Source of the DNA: Pseudomonadota bacterium
GTDB taxonomy: Bacteria > Pseudomonadota > Alphaproteobacteria > Rhodobacterales > Rhodobacteraceae
Direction of reading: 5' to 3'
Assembly (NCBI GenBank): GCA_021813365.1
Contig: JAKALB010000002.1
Span: forward strand, 1-64,000
Length of the DNA: 64,000 nucleotides
In this document: positions 9,215-18,673 of the stretch, one piece after another
Layout of the letters: every line of letters begins with the position of its first letter
Numbering within the stretch: position 1 is the stretch's first letter
Notes under the pieces: model-generated
Told to the model about the DNA's origin: nothing
Seen by the model: only the letters and a program-made list of their open reading frames with translations
Databases searched by the model: none
Position numbers and translations under genes: made by a program

Positions 9215-10570
9215 CTACACGTTCAGCAACAGATGTTCCCGCTCCCAGGGCGAGATCACCTGCTGGAACTCCTTGTATTCGTTGCGCTTGACCGAGTTGT
9301 AGACCTTGTGGAAATCCGCGCCGATCACTTCGATCAGCGCCGCATCGGCCTCCAGCAGATCCAGCGCATCGCCCAGCGTCAGGGGGATCTGGTCGCTGTC
9401 GGCATAGGCGCTGCCCACGAATTCCGGACGCGCGCCCTTCTTTTCCATCAGCCCCAGATAGCCGCAGGCCAGCGTGGCGGCGATCCCCAGATAGGGGTTG
9501 CAATCCATCCCCGGCAGCCGGTTTTCCACTCGCCGCGCCGCATGGCCCGAAATCGGCACGCGCAGCCCGGTGGTGCGGTTGTCGCGCGCCCATTCCAGGT
9601 TGATCGGAGCCGAGAAGTCCGGGACATAGCGGCGATAGGAATTCACATAGGGCGCCAGCAGCGCAATCGCCGCCGCCAGATGGTTCTGCAAGCCGCCGAT
9701 GAAATCCAGAAAGGCCGGAGTTTCGGCACCCTTGGGCCCGGAAAAGATGTTCCTTTCCGTCTTGCTGTCGACGACCGAAGTGTGGATATGCATGGCCGAG
9801 CCCGGCTCGCCCGCGATGGGCTTGGCCATGAAGGTCGCAAAACAGTCGTGCCGCAGCGCCGCCTCGCGGATCAGCCGCTTGAAGAAGAACACGTCATCGG
9901 CCAGCCTGACCGGGTCGCCATGCGCCAGATTGAGCTCGATCTGACCGGCGCCGCCTTCCTGCAGGATGCCGTCGATTTCCAGGCCCTGCGCTTCGGCATA
10001 GTCATAGATGTCGTCGATCACCTTGCCGTATTCGTCCACCGCCGACAGCGAATAGGCCTGCTTGCCGGCCGCGCGCCGGCCCGATCGGCCCATGGGCGGC
10101 TCGACCGGCTGGTTCGGGTCGATGTTGCGCGCGGTCAGGAAGAATTCCATCTCGGGTGCCACGACCGGCGTCCAGCCCTGGGCTTCATACAGCCCGACGA
10201 TCCGCTTCAGCACGTTGCGCGGCGAGTAGGCGATCGGATTGCCCTGCTGGTCCACCGCGTCATGGATGACCTGCAGCGTCACATCCGCGGTCCAGGGCGC
10301 CGCCGTGGCCGTGGTGAAATCGGGCACCAGGATCATGTCCGGCTCGGTGAATGCGTCAAACGGGTTGTCGGCCCATTCGCCGGTGATGGTTTGCAGAAAG
10401 ATCGAATTCGGCAGGAAGTAATTGGCCTGTTTGGCAAATTTCGAGGCCGGCATCGCCTTGCCCCGCGCCACCCCGGCGATGTCGCCGATCACGCACTCCA
10501 CTTCGTCCACCCGGCGCCCGGCAATGTATTCGCGGGCGGCTTCGGGCAATTGGTCGGTCCATCTGGACAT
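9215..10570 (-). CDS. glutamine synthetase family protein (gamma-glutamyl-amine ligase type)
   Basis: GAGQIELNLAHGDPVRLADD, SAMHIHTSV, RRVENRLPGMDCNPYLGIAATLACG. Confidence 0.85.
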   Translation of the reverse strand: MSRWTDQLPEAAREYIAGRRVDEVECVIGDIAGVARGKAMPASKFAKQANYFLPNSIFLQTITGEWADNPFDAFTEPDMILVPDFTTATAAPWTADVTLQVIHDAVDQQGNPIAYSPRNVLKRIVGLYEAQGWTPVVAPEMEFFLTARNIDPNQPVEPPMGRSGRRAAGKQAYSLSAVDEYGKVIDDIYDYAEAQGLEIDGILQEGGAGQIELNLAHGDPVRLADDVFFFKRLIREAALRHDCFATFMAKPIAGEPGSAMHIHTSVVDSKTERNIFSGPKGAETPAFLDFIGGLQNHLAAAIALLAPYVNSYRRYVPDFSAPINLEWARDNRTTGLRVPISGHAARRVENRLPGMDCNPYLGIAATLACGYLGLMEKKGARPEFVGSAYADSDQIPLTLGDALDLLEADAALIEVIGADFHKVYNSVKRNEYKEFQQVISPWEREHLLLNV

Positions 10571-10610
10571 GGAATCACACTATGTTGGCGGTCCGGCGGC
10601 GCGCTGGGCG

Positions 10611-11291
10611 TCAGGCCCGGGCCTGTTTGAAGAAAGCTGCGATCCGGTCGGCCATTTTCCGGTCGTCGATCGGCAGATGCAGTCGGGCGGTGGCCTCGGC
10701 CATGCGGTCCTCGGGCACCACGCCCTTGCCCCGGGTCTCCATCAGCCCGGCGACGAATTCGGGCCGGAATTCGGGATGGGCCTGCACGGTCAGCGCGCGG
10801 GTGTCGTACAAGAGCCCGGCGATCTCGCAGAACGGATTCGAGGCGATCACCCTGGCCCCGGGTGGAGCGGCAGTCACCTGGTCGCGATGCCAGGCGTTCA
10901 GGCGCAGGGTTTCGCCGTCAAAGTCGTAGTCCTGCGCCCCGACCGCCCAGCCGGCGCCAAAGCGTTCCACCTTGCCGCCCATGGCCTGCGCCACGATCTG
11001 ATGGCCGAAACAGACACCCACCACCGGCACTTTCGCCGCAAAGGCATCACGGATGAACTGTTCCAGCCGCGGGATCCAGGGGTGATCCTCATAGGTGCCA
11101 TGGCGCGACCCGGTGATCAGCCAGCCGTCGCAGGCCGTGACGCTGGCCGGAAACTGGCCCTCCACGACGCGATAGGTCTCAAAGTCAAAGCCCTTGTCCG
11201 CCAGAAGCCGCGCGAACATGTCCGGATAGTCGCCCATCTCGCTGGCGAGGGTTTCCGGCGCAAGGCCCGTCTGCAGGATACCGATCTTCAT
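10611..11291 (-). CDS. type 1 glutamine amidotransferase
   Basis: VVGVCFGHQIVAQAMGG nucleophile motif; VQAHPEF catalytic His. Confidence 0.88.
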   Translation of the reverse strand: MKIGILQTGLAPETLASEMGDYPDMFARLLADKGFDFETYRVVEGQFPASVTACDGWLITGSRHGTYEDHPWIPRLEQFIRDAFAAKVPVVGVCFGHQIVAQAMGGKVERFGAGWAVGAQDYDFDGETLRLNAWHRDQVTAAPPGARVIASNPFCEIAGLLYDTRALTVQAHPEFRPEFVAGLMETRGKGVVPEDRMAEATARLHLPIDDRKMADRIAAFFKQARA

Positions 11292-11360
11292 GGAATTGCC
11301 CGTGCTTGGTGGCTTCAGGGTAGTCCAGCGCCCCCCGGGGTCGTCAAGGGGGGCGTCTGG

Positions 11361-11373
11361 AATTTGATCAAAA
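11361..11373. promoter_or_regulatory. palindromic site AATTTGATCAAAA upstream of amidotransferase
   Basis: TTTGATCAAA palindrome; same 12-mer occurs at 12991. Confidence 0.5.
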
Positions 11374-11535
11374 TCAGGCGGCCGTGCCGGGCGCCCCGGC
11401 GCCCCGGGCCGCGACGTTGCGGCAAAGGTTCACGGCCCGGCGGCGTTCATGGTTAACGCTTTCTGAACAAGAAAGGGTGTTTTTCTGTTGAAACAATGGG
11501 TTACGCAATCTCCCGCGCGTGTTACCCGCGCTGTT

Positions 11536-12882
11536 TCACACCGTGTCCAGATACAGCTCGACCTTCTCTGCCTCGCTCAGCTCGTTCAGGTAGTGCAATT
11601 CCTGCCGCTTGGTCGAGATCAGGTTCTTGATCAGCTCCGGATGGATGAACCGGGGCACGATGGACGAGCCTTCGAGGGCATCTATCGCCGCTTCCCAGCT
11701 GGGGGCGATCTGGGGCAGGCCCTCCATGGCATAGGCATTGCCCACGATCGGGCTGGGCGGCTCCATCTCGTTCTCGATCCCGTCCAGCGCCGCGCCCAGG
11801 ATCCCGGCCAGCATCAGATAGGGGTTCACATCACCCCCCGCCACCCGATGCTCGATCCGCCGCGCCGCCGGATTGCCGGCCGGGATGCGGATCGCCGCGG
11901 TCCGGTTTTCATAGCCCCAGCAGACGGCGGTCGGGGCGTGCTTGCCCGGCACCAGCCGTTCGTAGGAATTCTGGTGCGGCGCGAACAGCAGCGTCGAGTC
12001 CGCCATCGCATTCAGACAACCCGCCACGGCCTGCCGCAACACCGCCGTCCCCTTGGGACCGCCCGAGTCGAACACGTTGCGCCCGTCATTGTCGACCAGG
12101 CTGAAATGGGTATGCAGGCCCGAGCCGGAATATTCCGGGTAGGGCTTGGCCATGAACGACGCCGCAAAACCGTGCCGCCGCGCCAGGCCCTTGACCAGCA
12201 TCTTGAACAGCCAGGCATCGTCAGCGGCGCGCAGGGCGTCGTCGCAATGCATCAGGTTCACTTCGAACTGGCCGAGTCCGGTTTCGCTGGTCGAGGTATC
12301 GGCCGGAATGTCCATCGCCTCGCAGGCATCATAAAGATCGGTGAAGAACGTGTCGAACGCATCAAGCGCGCGGATCGACAGCGTCTCTGCCGCTTTCCGG
12401 CGCTTGCCGGACCGCGGCGAGGGCGGAACCTGCAAGGTCTTGCCCGAGTCGTCGATCAGGAAGAATTCCAGCTCCATCGCGACCACGGGGGTCAATCCTC
12501 GGGCCTTGAACCGCTGCACCACCGCGTTCAGCGCATGCCGCGGGTCGCCTTCATAGGGCGCGCCGTTTTCACGGAACATCCAGATTGGCAGCAGGGCAGT
12601 GGGCGCCTCGAGCCAGGGCATCGGCATGAAACCGCGCTCGGTGGGCTTCAGCACGCCGTCCTGGTCGCCCTGTTCGAACACCAGCGGGCTTTCGTCGATA
12701 TCCTCGCCCCAGATGTCCAGATTCAGCACCGAAAACGGGAATCGTGTCCCCTCTTTCACCACCTTGTCGGCAAAACGTGCCGGCACGCGCTTGCCGCGAG
12801 CCTGTCCGTTCAGGTCTGCCGCGGCCACCCGGATCGTGCGCACATCCGGATGCTTTCTCAGCCAGTCTTTCATCATTTTCAA
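11536..12882 (-). CDS. glutamine synthetase family protein (second paralogue)
   Basis: GLGQFEVNLMHCDDALRAAD, GSGLHTHFSLVD, RRIEHRVAGGDVNPYLMLAGILG. Confidence 0.85.
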   Translation of the reverse strand: MKMMKDWLRKHPDVRTIRVAAADLNGQARGKRVPARFADKVVKEGTRFPFSVLNLDIWGEDIDESPLVFEQGDQDGVLKPTERGFMPMPWLEAPTALLPIWMFRENGAPYEGDPRHALNAVVQRFKARGLTPVVAMELEFFLIDDSGKTLQVPPSPRSGKRRKAAETLSIRALDAFDTFFTDLYDACEAMDIPADTSTSETGLGQFEVNLMHCDDALRAADDAWLFKMLVKGLARRHGFAASFMAKPYPEYSGSGLHTHFSLVDNDGRNVFDSGGPKGTAVLRQAVAGCLNAMADSTLLFAPHQNSYERLVPGKHAPTAVCWGYENRTAAIRIPAGNPAARRIEHRVAGGDVNPYLMLAGILGAALDGIENEMEPPSPIVGNAYAMEGLPQIAPSWEAAIDALEGSSIVPRFIHPELIKNLISTKRQELHYLNELSEAEKVELYLDTV

Positions 12883-12990
12883 TCAGGAGGGCCGCCCGCC
12901 GTCCAGCGGCCTTGGCCCGGACAGGTGGGGATCATGCCCTTGATCCTTCCCTTCTTGCGATCCTGGCGGGCCCCGTCGTGGAGCTCGCAT

Positions 12991-13003
12991 AATTTGATCA
13001 AAT
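12991..13003. promoter_or_regulatory. palindromic site AATTTGATCAAAT upstream of second GS-like gene
   Basis: perfect 12-bp palindrome ATTTGATCAAAT; matches site at 11361. Confidence 0.5.
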
Positions 13004-13060
13004 ATGACGATAGCCGAGGAAGGGCGATTCCGGCAAGGGGAATCGGATGGGCAAAGCACC

Positions 13061-13110
13061 GGGGGCTTTCCGCCCCCGGACCCCCGAGGATATTTCGGGC
13101 AAGATGAAAG
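13061..13110 (+). repeat. intergenic hairpin-GATATTT element, copy B
   Basis: GGGGGC-TTTCC-GCCCCC GGACCCCCGAGGATATTTCGGGCAAGATGAAAG. Confidence 0.85.
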
Positions 13111-13112
13111 GG

Positions 13113-13862
13113 TCAGGGCGACGGCGGCGTGGGAATGGCCAGATAGGCGGCGGCCGGGATGCGGACCAGGCCCTTCAGGTGCAGCAGGGCCCGGTCGGCG
13201 GGCGCCAGGGTGGCCATGGCTTCGGTCACGGCGTCGTAGATTGCCTCGGCGCGGGCGTCCGGAGCGGAGATCAGGGGAAGCCCGGGCGTGGGATCGGTCA
13301 GGGCCACCTCGCGCAGGGCGCCGGCCAGGGCGGGATCATGCTCGCCGATCATCGCCCAGGTGACGGCATCCAGCGCCGCCAGATCGGCCTGGCCGCTGGC
13401 CACCGCCCTGGCCGAGGCGACATGGCCGCCGGTGCACGGACCGGGGGGGAAGGTCAACCCCAGCCTGGCCGCATGGTTCTGCGGGGCCGCCCAGCCGGAC
13501 TGGCTCAGCCCGTCGTTGTAGGCGATCGGTGTGCCATCGAAATCTGCCAGGTCGCGCGGGTCATCGGCGCGGGTGACCAGGACGCTGCGGTAATGGCCCG
13601 GCGGGCAACCCGTGACGCCATAATCCGGCGTGCCGATCAGGGTCACGCGACCATGCAGACGCGCCCGATAGGGAAAGCCGCAGGTCTGGCTCAGCACCAG
13701 ATCAGGCGACAGCCAGCCCGGCATATAGGCCATCTCGCCCCGTGTCAGGGTATCGGGCGCGGCAATGTCGCGGGCGCGCAGGCCGTCCCGGATCAGCGCC
13801 CACAGGCGGTCGTTGGCGGGTTGCACCTCTGGCCGATCATACATGCCCAGGGCGGCGATCAT
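13113..13862 (-). CDS. PhnD-like phosphate/phosphonate-type substrate-binding protein
   Basis: MIAALGMYDRPEVQPANDRLWALIRDGL..., DFDGTPIAYNDGLSQSGW; start inside ORF 13113..13988. Confidence 0.7.
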   Translation of the reverse strand: MIAALGMYDRPEVQPANDRLWALIRDGLRARDIAAPDTLTRGEMAYMPGWLSPDLVLSQTCGFPYRARLHGRVTLIGTPDYGVTGCPPGHYRSVLVTRADDPRDLADFDGTPIAYNDGLSQSGWAAPQNHAARLGLTFPPGPCTGGHVASARAVASGQADLAALDAVTWAMIGEHDPALAGALREVALTDPTPGLPLISAPDARAEAIYDAVTEAMATLAPADRALLHLKGLVRIPAAAYLAIPTPPSP

Positions 13863-14293
13863 CTCGCGGCCGCCCTTTGCCGGGCGCGGGCGCTGTCCTG
13901 GTCGGACACGCCCAGAAGGCTGGCCACAAGGCGGATCAGCGCCTCTTCGTCGGCACCGCGCTGGCCATCGGACAGGGCGACCGACCACAGGGCCTGAATC
14001 AGGCCGGTGCGGTCCTCGAGCGCCACGCCGTCCTTCAGGGCGCGGGTGAAGCGGACGGTGTCGGGGGCCGCGGCCTCGAGCTTTTCGGCCGCACCGCGCA
14101 GTCGGGCGGCCTCGAACGGCCCCATGCCGTGCCAGGCGATCAGGGCCTGGTCGATCCGCCGGGCCTCGGCCTCGTCATAATGGCCATCGGCGCGGGCGAC
14201 GCGGACCAGCAGGGCAGCCAGGGCCAGCTCCTGCGCCGGAGTTTCGGAGCGGCCTTGCAGACCAAGAAGGCGGGCGAGGAAGGGTTCAGCCAT
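13859..14293 (-). CDS. TerB family tellurite-resistance-like protein
   Basis: LALAALLVRVARADGHYDEAEARRID ... ALWSVALSDGQRGADEEALIRLVASLLGVSDQD. Confidence 0.75.
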   Translation of the reverse strand: MAEPFLARLLGLQGRSETPAQELALAALLVRVARADGHYDEAEARRIDQALIAWHGMGPFEAARLRGAAEKLEAAAPDTVRFTRALKDGVALEDRTGLIQALWSVALSDGQRGADEEALIRLVASLLGVSDQDSARARQRAAAR

Positions 14294-14333
14294 GCGGGCC
14301 AAGATAGGCGGGGGGCGCGACGGTGGGAAGGGG

Positions 14334-15104
14334 TCAGCGGAACAACGATTCGATCCGCTTCAGCTCCTGGTCCAGGCCGAAGGGCGGGTTCACGATGGCC
14401 AGGCCGGACCCCACCATCCGGTGCCCCTCGCGCACGGGCGGAAAGCGCACCTGGCTGACCAGAAGTTCGGGCAGGTCCTGCTGCAGGGCCGCGATCATCG
14501 GCCTGTGCGGCGCCTCGGTCAGGATCGGATACCACAGCATCAGGACGCCCACGTTCCATTTGCGTGCCACCTGGGCCATCACCCTGGCTGCGCGGTCATA
14601 GTCGGACTTCACTTCATACGACGGGTCGATCAGCATCAGGCCGCGCCGCGGCGTGGGCGGCGACATGGCCAGGGCGTGATCCCAACCGTCGCGCTGCACA
14701 ATTTCGCCCGGATAGCCCTGCATCGCGGCACGCAGGGCCTGGTATTCCGCCGGATGCAGCTCGGCCAGGCGCAGGGCGTCACCGGGCCGCATCGACAGGC
14801 CGGCGATCAGCGGCGAGCCCGGGTAGGCGCTGGCCCCAAACCGCGTGCGGGCCCTGTCCAGGATCCGGCGATAGGGGTGGCTGCGGGCAAGGCGGGCCTC
14901 GAGACGCAGGATGCCGGCGGCAGCCTCGCCAGTCTTGGCGGCTTCGGCGGAGGTCAGGTCATACAGGCCCCGCCCGGCGTGGGTTTCGATATAGGTCAGT
15001 GGTTTGTCCTTGGCCGTCATATAGGCCAATACCCAGGCCAGGGTGGCGTGCTTGTGCACGTCGGCCAGGTTTCCCGCGTGGTAGTTGTGCTGATAAGACA
15101 ACAT
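14334..15104 (-). CDS. rlmJ: 23S rRNA (adenine(2030)-N(6))-methyltransferase RlmJ
   Basis: MLSYQHNYHAGNLADVHKHATLAWVLAYM, LMLIDPSYEVKSDYD. Confidence 0.93.
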   Translation of the reverse strand: MLSYQHNYHAGNLADVHKHATLAWVLAYMTAKDKPLTYIETHAGRGLYDLTSAEAAKTGEAAAGILRLEARLARSHPYRRILDRARTRFGASAYPGSPLIAGLSMRPGDALRLAELHPAEYQALRAAMQGYPGEIVQRDGWDHALAMSPPTPRRGLMLIDPSYEVKSDYDRAARVMAQVARKWNVGVLMLWYPILTEAPHRPMIAALQQDLPELLVSQVRFPPVREGHRMVGSGLAIVNPPFGLDQELKRIESLFR

Positions 15105-15208
15105 CGGCCGGGGGTAACGCGACGTGGTTCTGCTCGCAAGCGGGGTTTTCGGTTGAAAGCGGACGCGCGGGTGCCTACGTAAGCCTCACCGCGCTGCAAG
15201 GAGCCGCC

Positions 15209-15865
15209 ATGGATCTACTTTCGCCCGAGGCCTTGACCGCATTGGCCAGTGTCATCGGCATCGATCTGGTCCTGGCCGGCGACAATGCCATCGTCATCGG
15301 CATGGCGGCTGCCGGTCTGCCCAAGGCGCAGCGGACGCGGGCGATCCTGGTCGGGATCGTGGCCGCGACGGTCCTGCGGATCGGATTTGCCCTGGCGGCG
15401 ACCCAGTTGCTGGCCATCACCGGACTGGGGCTGGCAGGGGGGATCCTGCTGCTCTGGGTCTGCTGGAAGATGTGGCGCGAACTGCGGTCGCATCACGCCG
15501 AGACCGAGGCCGCCGAGGTTCTGACGCAGGCCGACCTGAACACCGACGGCGCGGTGGGCGGGCCCGTGACCGGCAAGACCTTCTCGCAGGCCGCCTGGCA
15601 GATCGTCGTCGCCGACGTCTCGATGAGCCTGGACAACGTGCTGGCCGTGGCGGGCGCCGCGAAAGAGCATCCGGGGGTGCTGATCTTCGGCCTCGGCCTG
15701 TCGATCGCCCTGATGGGGCTGGCCGCAGGCTTCATCGCCCGGCTGTTGAACCAGCACCGCTGGATCGCCTATGTGGGCTTCCTGATCATCCTCTATGTGG
15801 CGCTGCACATGATCTGGGAGGGGTTCTTCGAAGTGGCCCCGGCGATGGGGATGGCCCTGGGCTGA
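15209..15865 (+). CDS. TerC/YjbE family integral membrane protein
   Basis: VIGIDLVLAGDNAIVIGMAAAGLP, ADVSMSLDNVLAVAGAAKEHP. Confidence 0.9.
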   Translation: MDLLSPEALTALASVIGIDLVLAGDNAIVIGMAAAGLPKAQRTRAILVGIVAATVLRIGFALAATQLLAITGLGLAGGILLLWVCWKMWRELRSHHAETEAAEVLTQADLNTDGAVGGPVTGKTFSQAAWQIVVADVSMSLDNVLAVAGAAKEHPGVLIFGLGLSIALMGLAAGFIARLLNQHRWIAYVGFLIILYVALHMIWEGFFEVAPAMGMALG

Positions 15866-16234
15866 GGCGGGGCGGGGGCCTCCCACGCGTGTTACGTCAT
15901 GCAAGTCATTGATATAACACGAATTTAAAAAATCTGTTCAGGTTTCGTTAACCATGATTTTGCGATGGCGCACTCTTGCGCCCTGATCGCCGCCGGAGGG
16001 AGCCCCGGCGCCGCCGGTCGGGTGGGCCGCTGGCCTGGCTGGCTCTGGCGGTCGGTCTTCGGGATGCAAACCGGCGAAGAAACCGGCACGCCGGCTCATG
16101 ATGCGAAGCGGACGGCTGACGCAAAGCGGGCGGCAGCGCGCGGCCGCCGGTCATGGCGCCGATGGCGAGGGCGTGCGCCGGTCCTGCCCGGACAGTTTGC
16201 CGGTCGGGCGGATCGGGAGTCTGAGGGGCCCCCC

Positions 16235-16298
16235 GTGCCCCCTTGCCCCCGTGCCCCCTTGCTCCGTGCATCCCTTGCCCCGTGCATCCCTTGCCCGC
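16235..16298. repeat. C-rich tandem repeat, about 16-bp unit x4
   Basis: GTGCCCCCTTGCCCCC / GTGCCCCCTTGCTCC / GTGCATCCCTTGCCCC / GTGCATCCCTTGCCCGC. Confidence 0.85.
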
Positions 16299-16299
16299 G

Positions 16300-17943
<1,644 letters not shown>

Positions 17944-18086
17944 GGGGCCCCCGTGTATTCAGGCGATTCGGGTTGGCGGAATCGCAGCACCACGGGATTC
18001 GGACCCTAAGCCAAACTCAGGCAAAGCGCAACCGGACCGCTAGATGCTGTCGACGCCGGCGGGGAAGTCTCAAAAGCTAGTGGTGG

Positions 18087-18476
18087 TCAGTTGGCGACCT
18101 TGGGCGGGGTCGCCGGTGCATCCCCATTCGAGGGCACGGCGCCCAGATCCGGCGCGGCCGGGGCGGTCGGCGGGGTGGTTTCCGGGGTGGTTTCCGGGGT
18201 GGTTTGCACCGGTGCCACCGTGCCGCCGATCTGGTCGATCACCGACGAGGACGAGGAGGACGAGGCCGAAACCACGGTCAGCAGGATCGAGGTGGCGACG
18301 AAGGCCGCCGCCAGGGCCCAGGTCAGCTTGCCCAGCGCGGTGGCCGCCGCCCGGCCCGAGACAACGCCGCCGCCCGTGCCCATGCCCAGCCCGCCGCCCT
18401 CCGACCGTTGCAGCAGCACCACGCCCACAAGCAGCAGGGCAAGGATCAGGTGGATGGCAAGCAGGACGTTTTCCAT
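18087..18476 (-). CDS. secG: preprotein translocase subunit SecG with extended repeat-rich C-terminus
   Basis: MENVLLAIHLILALLLVGVVLLQRSEGGGLGMGTGG; C-terminal TTPETTPETTPPTAP. Confidence 0.9.
   Translation of the reverse strand: MENVLLAIHLILALLLVGVVLLQRSEGGGLGMGTGGGVVSGRAAATALGKLTWALAAAFVATSILLTVVSASSSSSSSVIDQIGGTVAPVQTTPETTPETTPPTAPAAPDLGAVPSNGDAPATPPKVAN
18172..18207. repeat. 12-bp tandem repeat x3 within secG C-terminal coding region
   Basis: GGGGTGGTTTCC, GGGGTGGTTTCC, GGGGTGGTTTGC. Confidence 0.9.
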
Positions 18477-18589
18477 GGGGTCGGGCCTTCAAAGGTGACG
18501 CGCCTATCTAGGGCCAAGTCGCGCAGGCCGCAAGGGCTTGGGCGGGTGTGACCGGAATGGCCGCTCATCCGGCGGGCGCATGGCCGGGC

Positions 18590-18637
18590 GCAGGGCTGGG
18601 CGCCGGGCTGGGCGCAGGGCTGGGCGCCGGGCTGGGC
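18590..18637. repeat. 12-bp tandem repeat x4 (24-bp higher order) in intergenic region
   Basis: GCAGGGCTGGGC GCCGGGCTGGGC GCAGGGCTGGGC GCCGGGCTGGGC. Confidence 0.9.
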
Positions 18638-18673
18638 GCGCGGGGGCCGAAAATCCGGGCCGGGGCGGGAACC

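Noticed and set aside
11480-11525. Candidate hairpin GGGTTACGC...GTGTTACCC
   Set aside because: Arms mismatch at the fourth/fifth base and the pairing is short; not a convincing structure.
15105-15208. Possible yybP-ykoY Mn riboswitch upstream of the TerC/YjbE gene
   Set aside because: The family is often riboswitch-controlled, but I could not find the conserved paired helices/loop sequences by eye; a cmsearch would decide.
15948-15956. TTAACCAT-like CtrA half-sites (also near 11449)
   Set aside because: Only isolated half-sites, no TTAA-N7-TTAA pair; too short to be significant.
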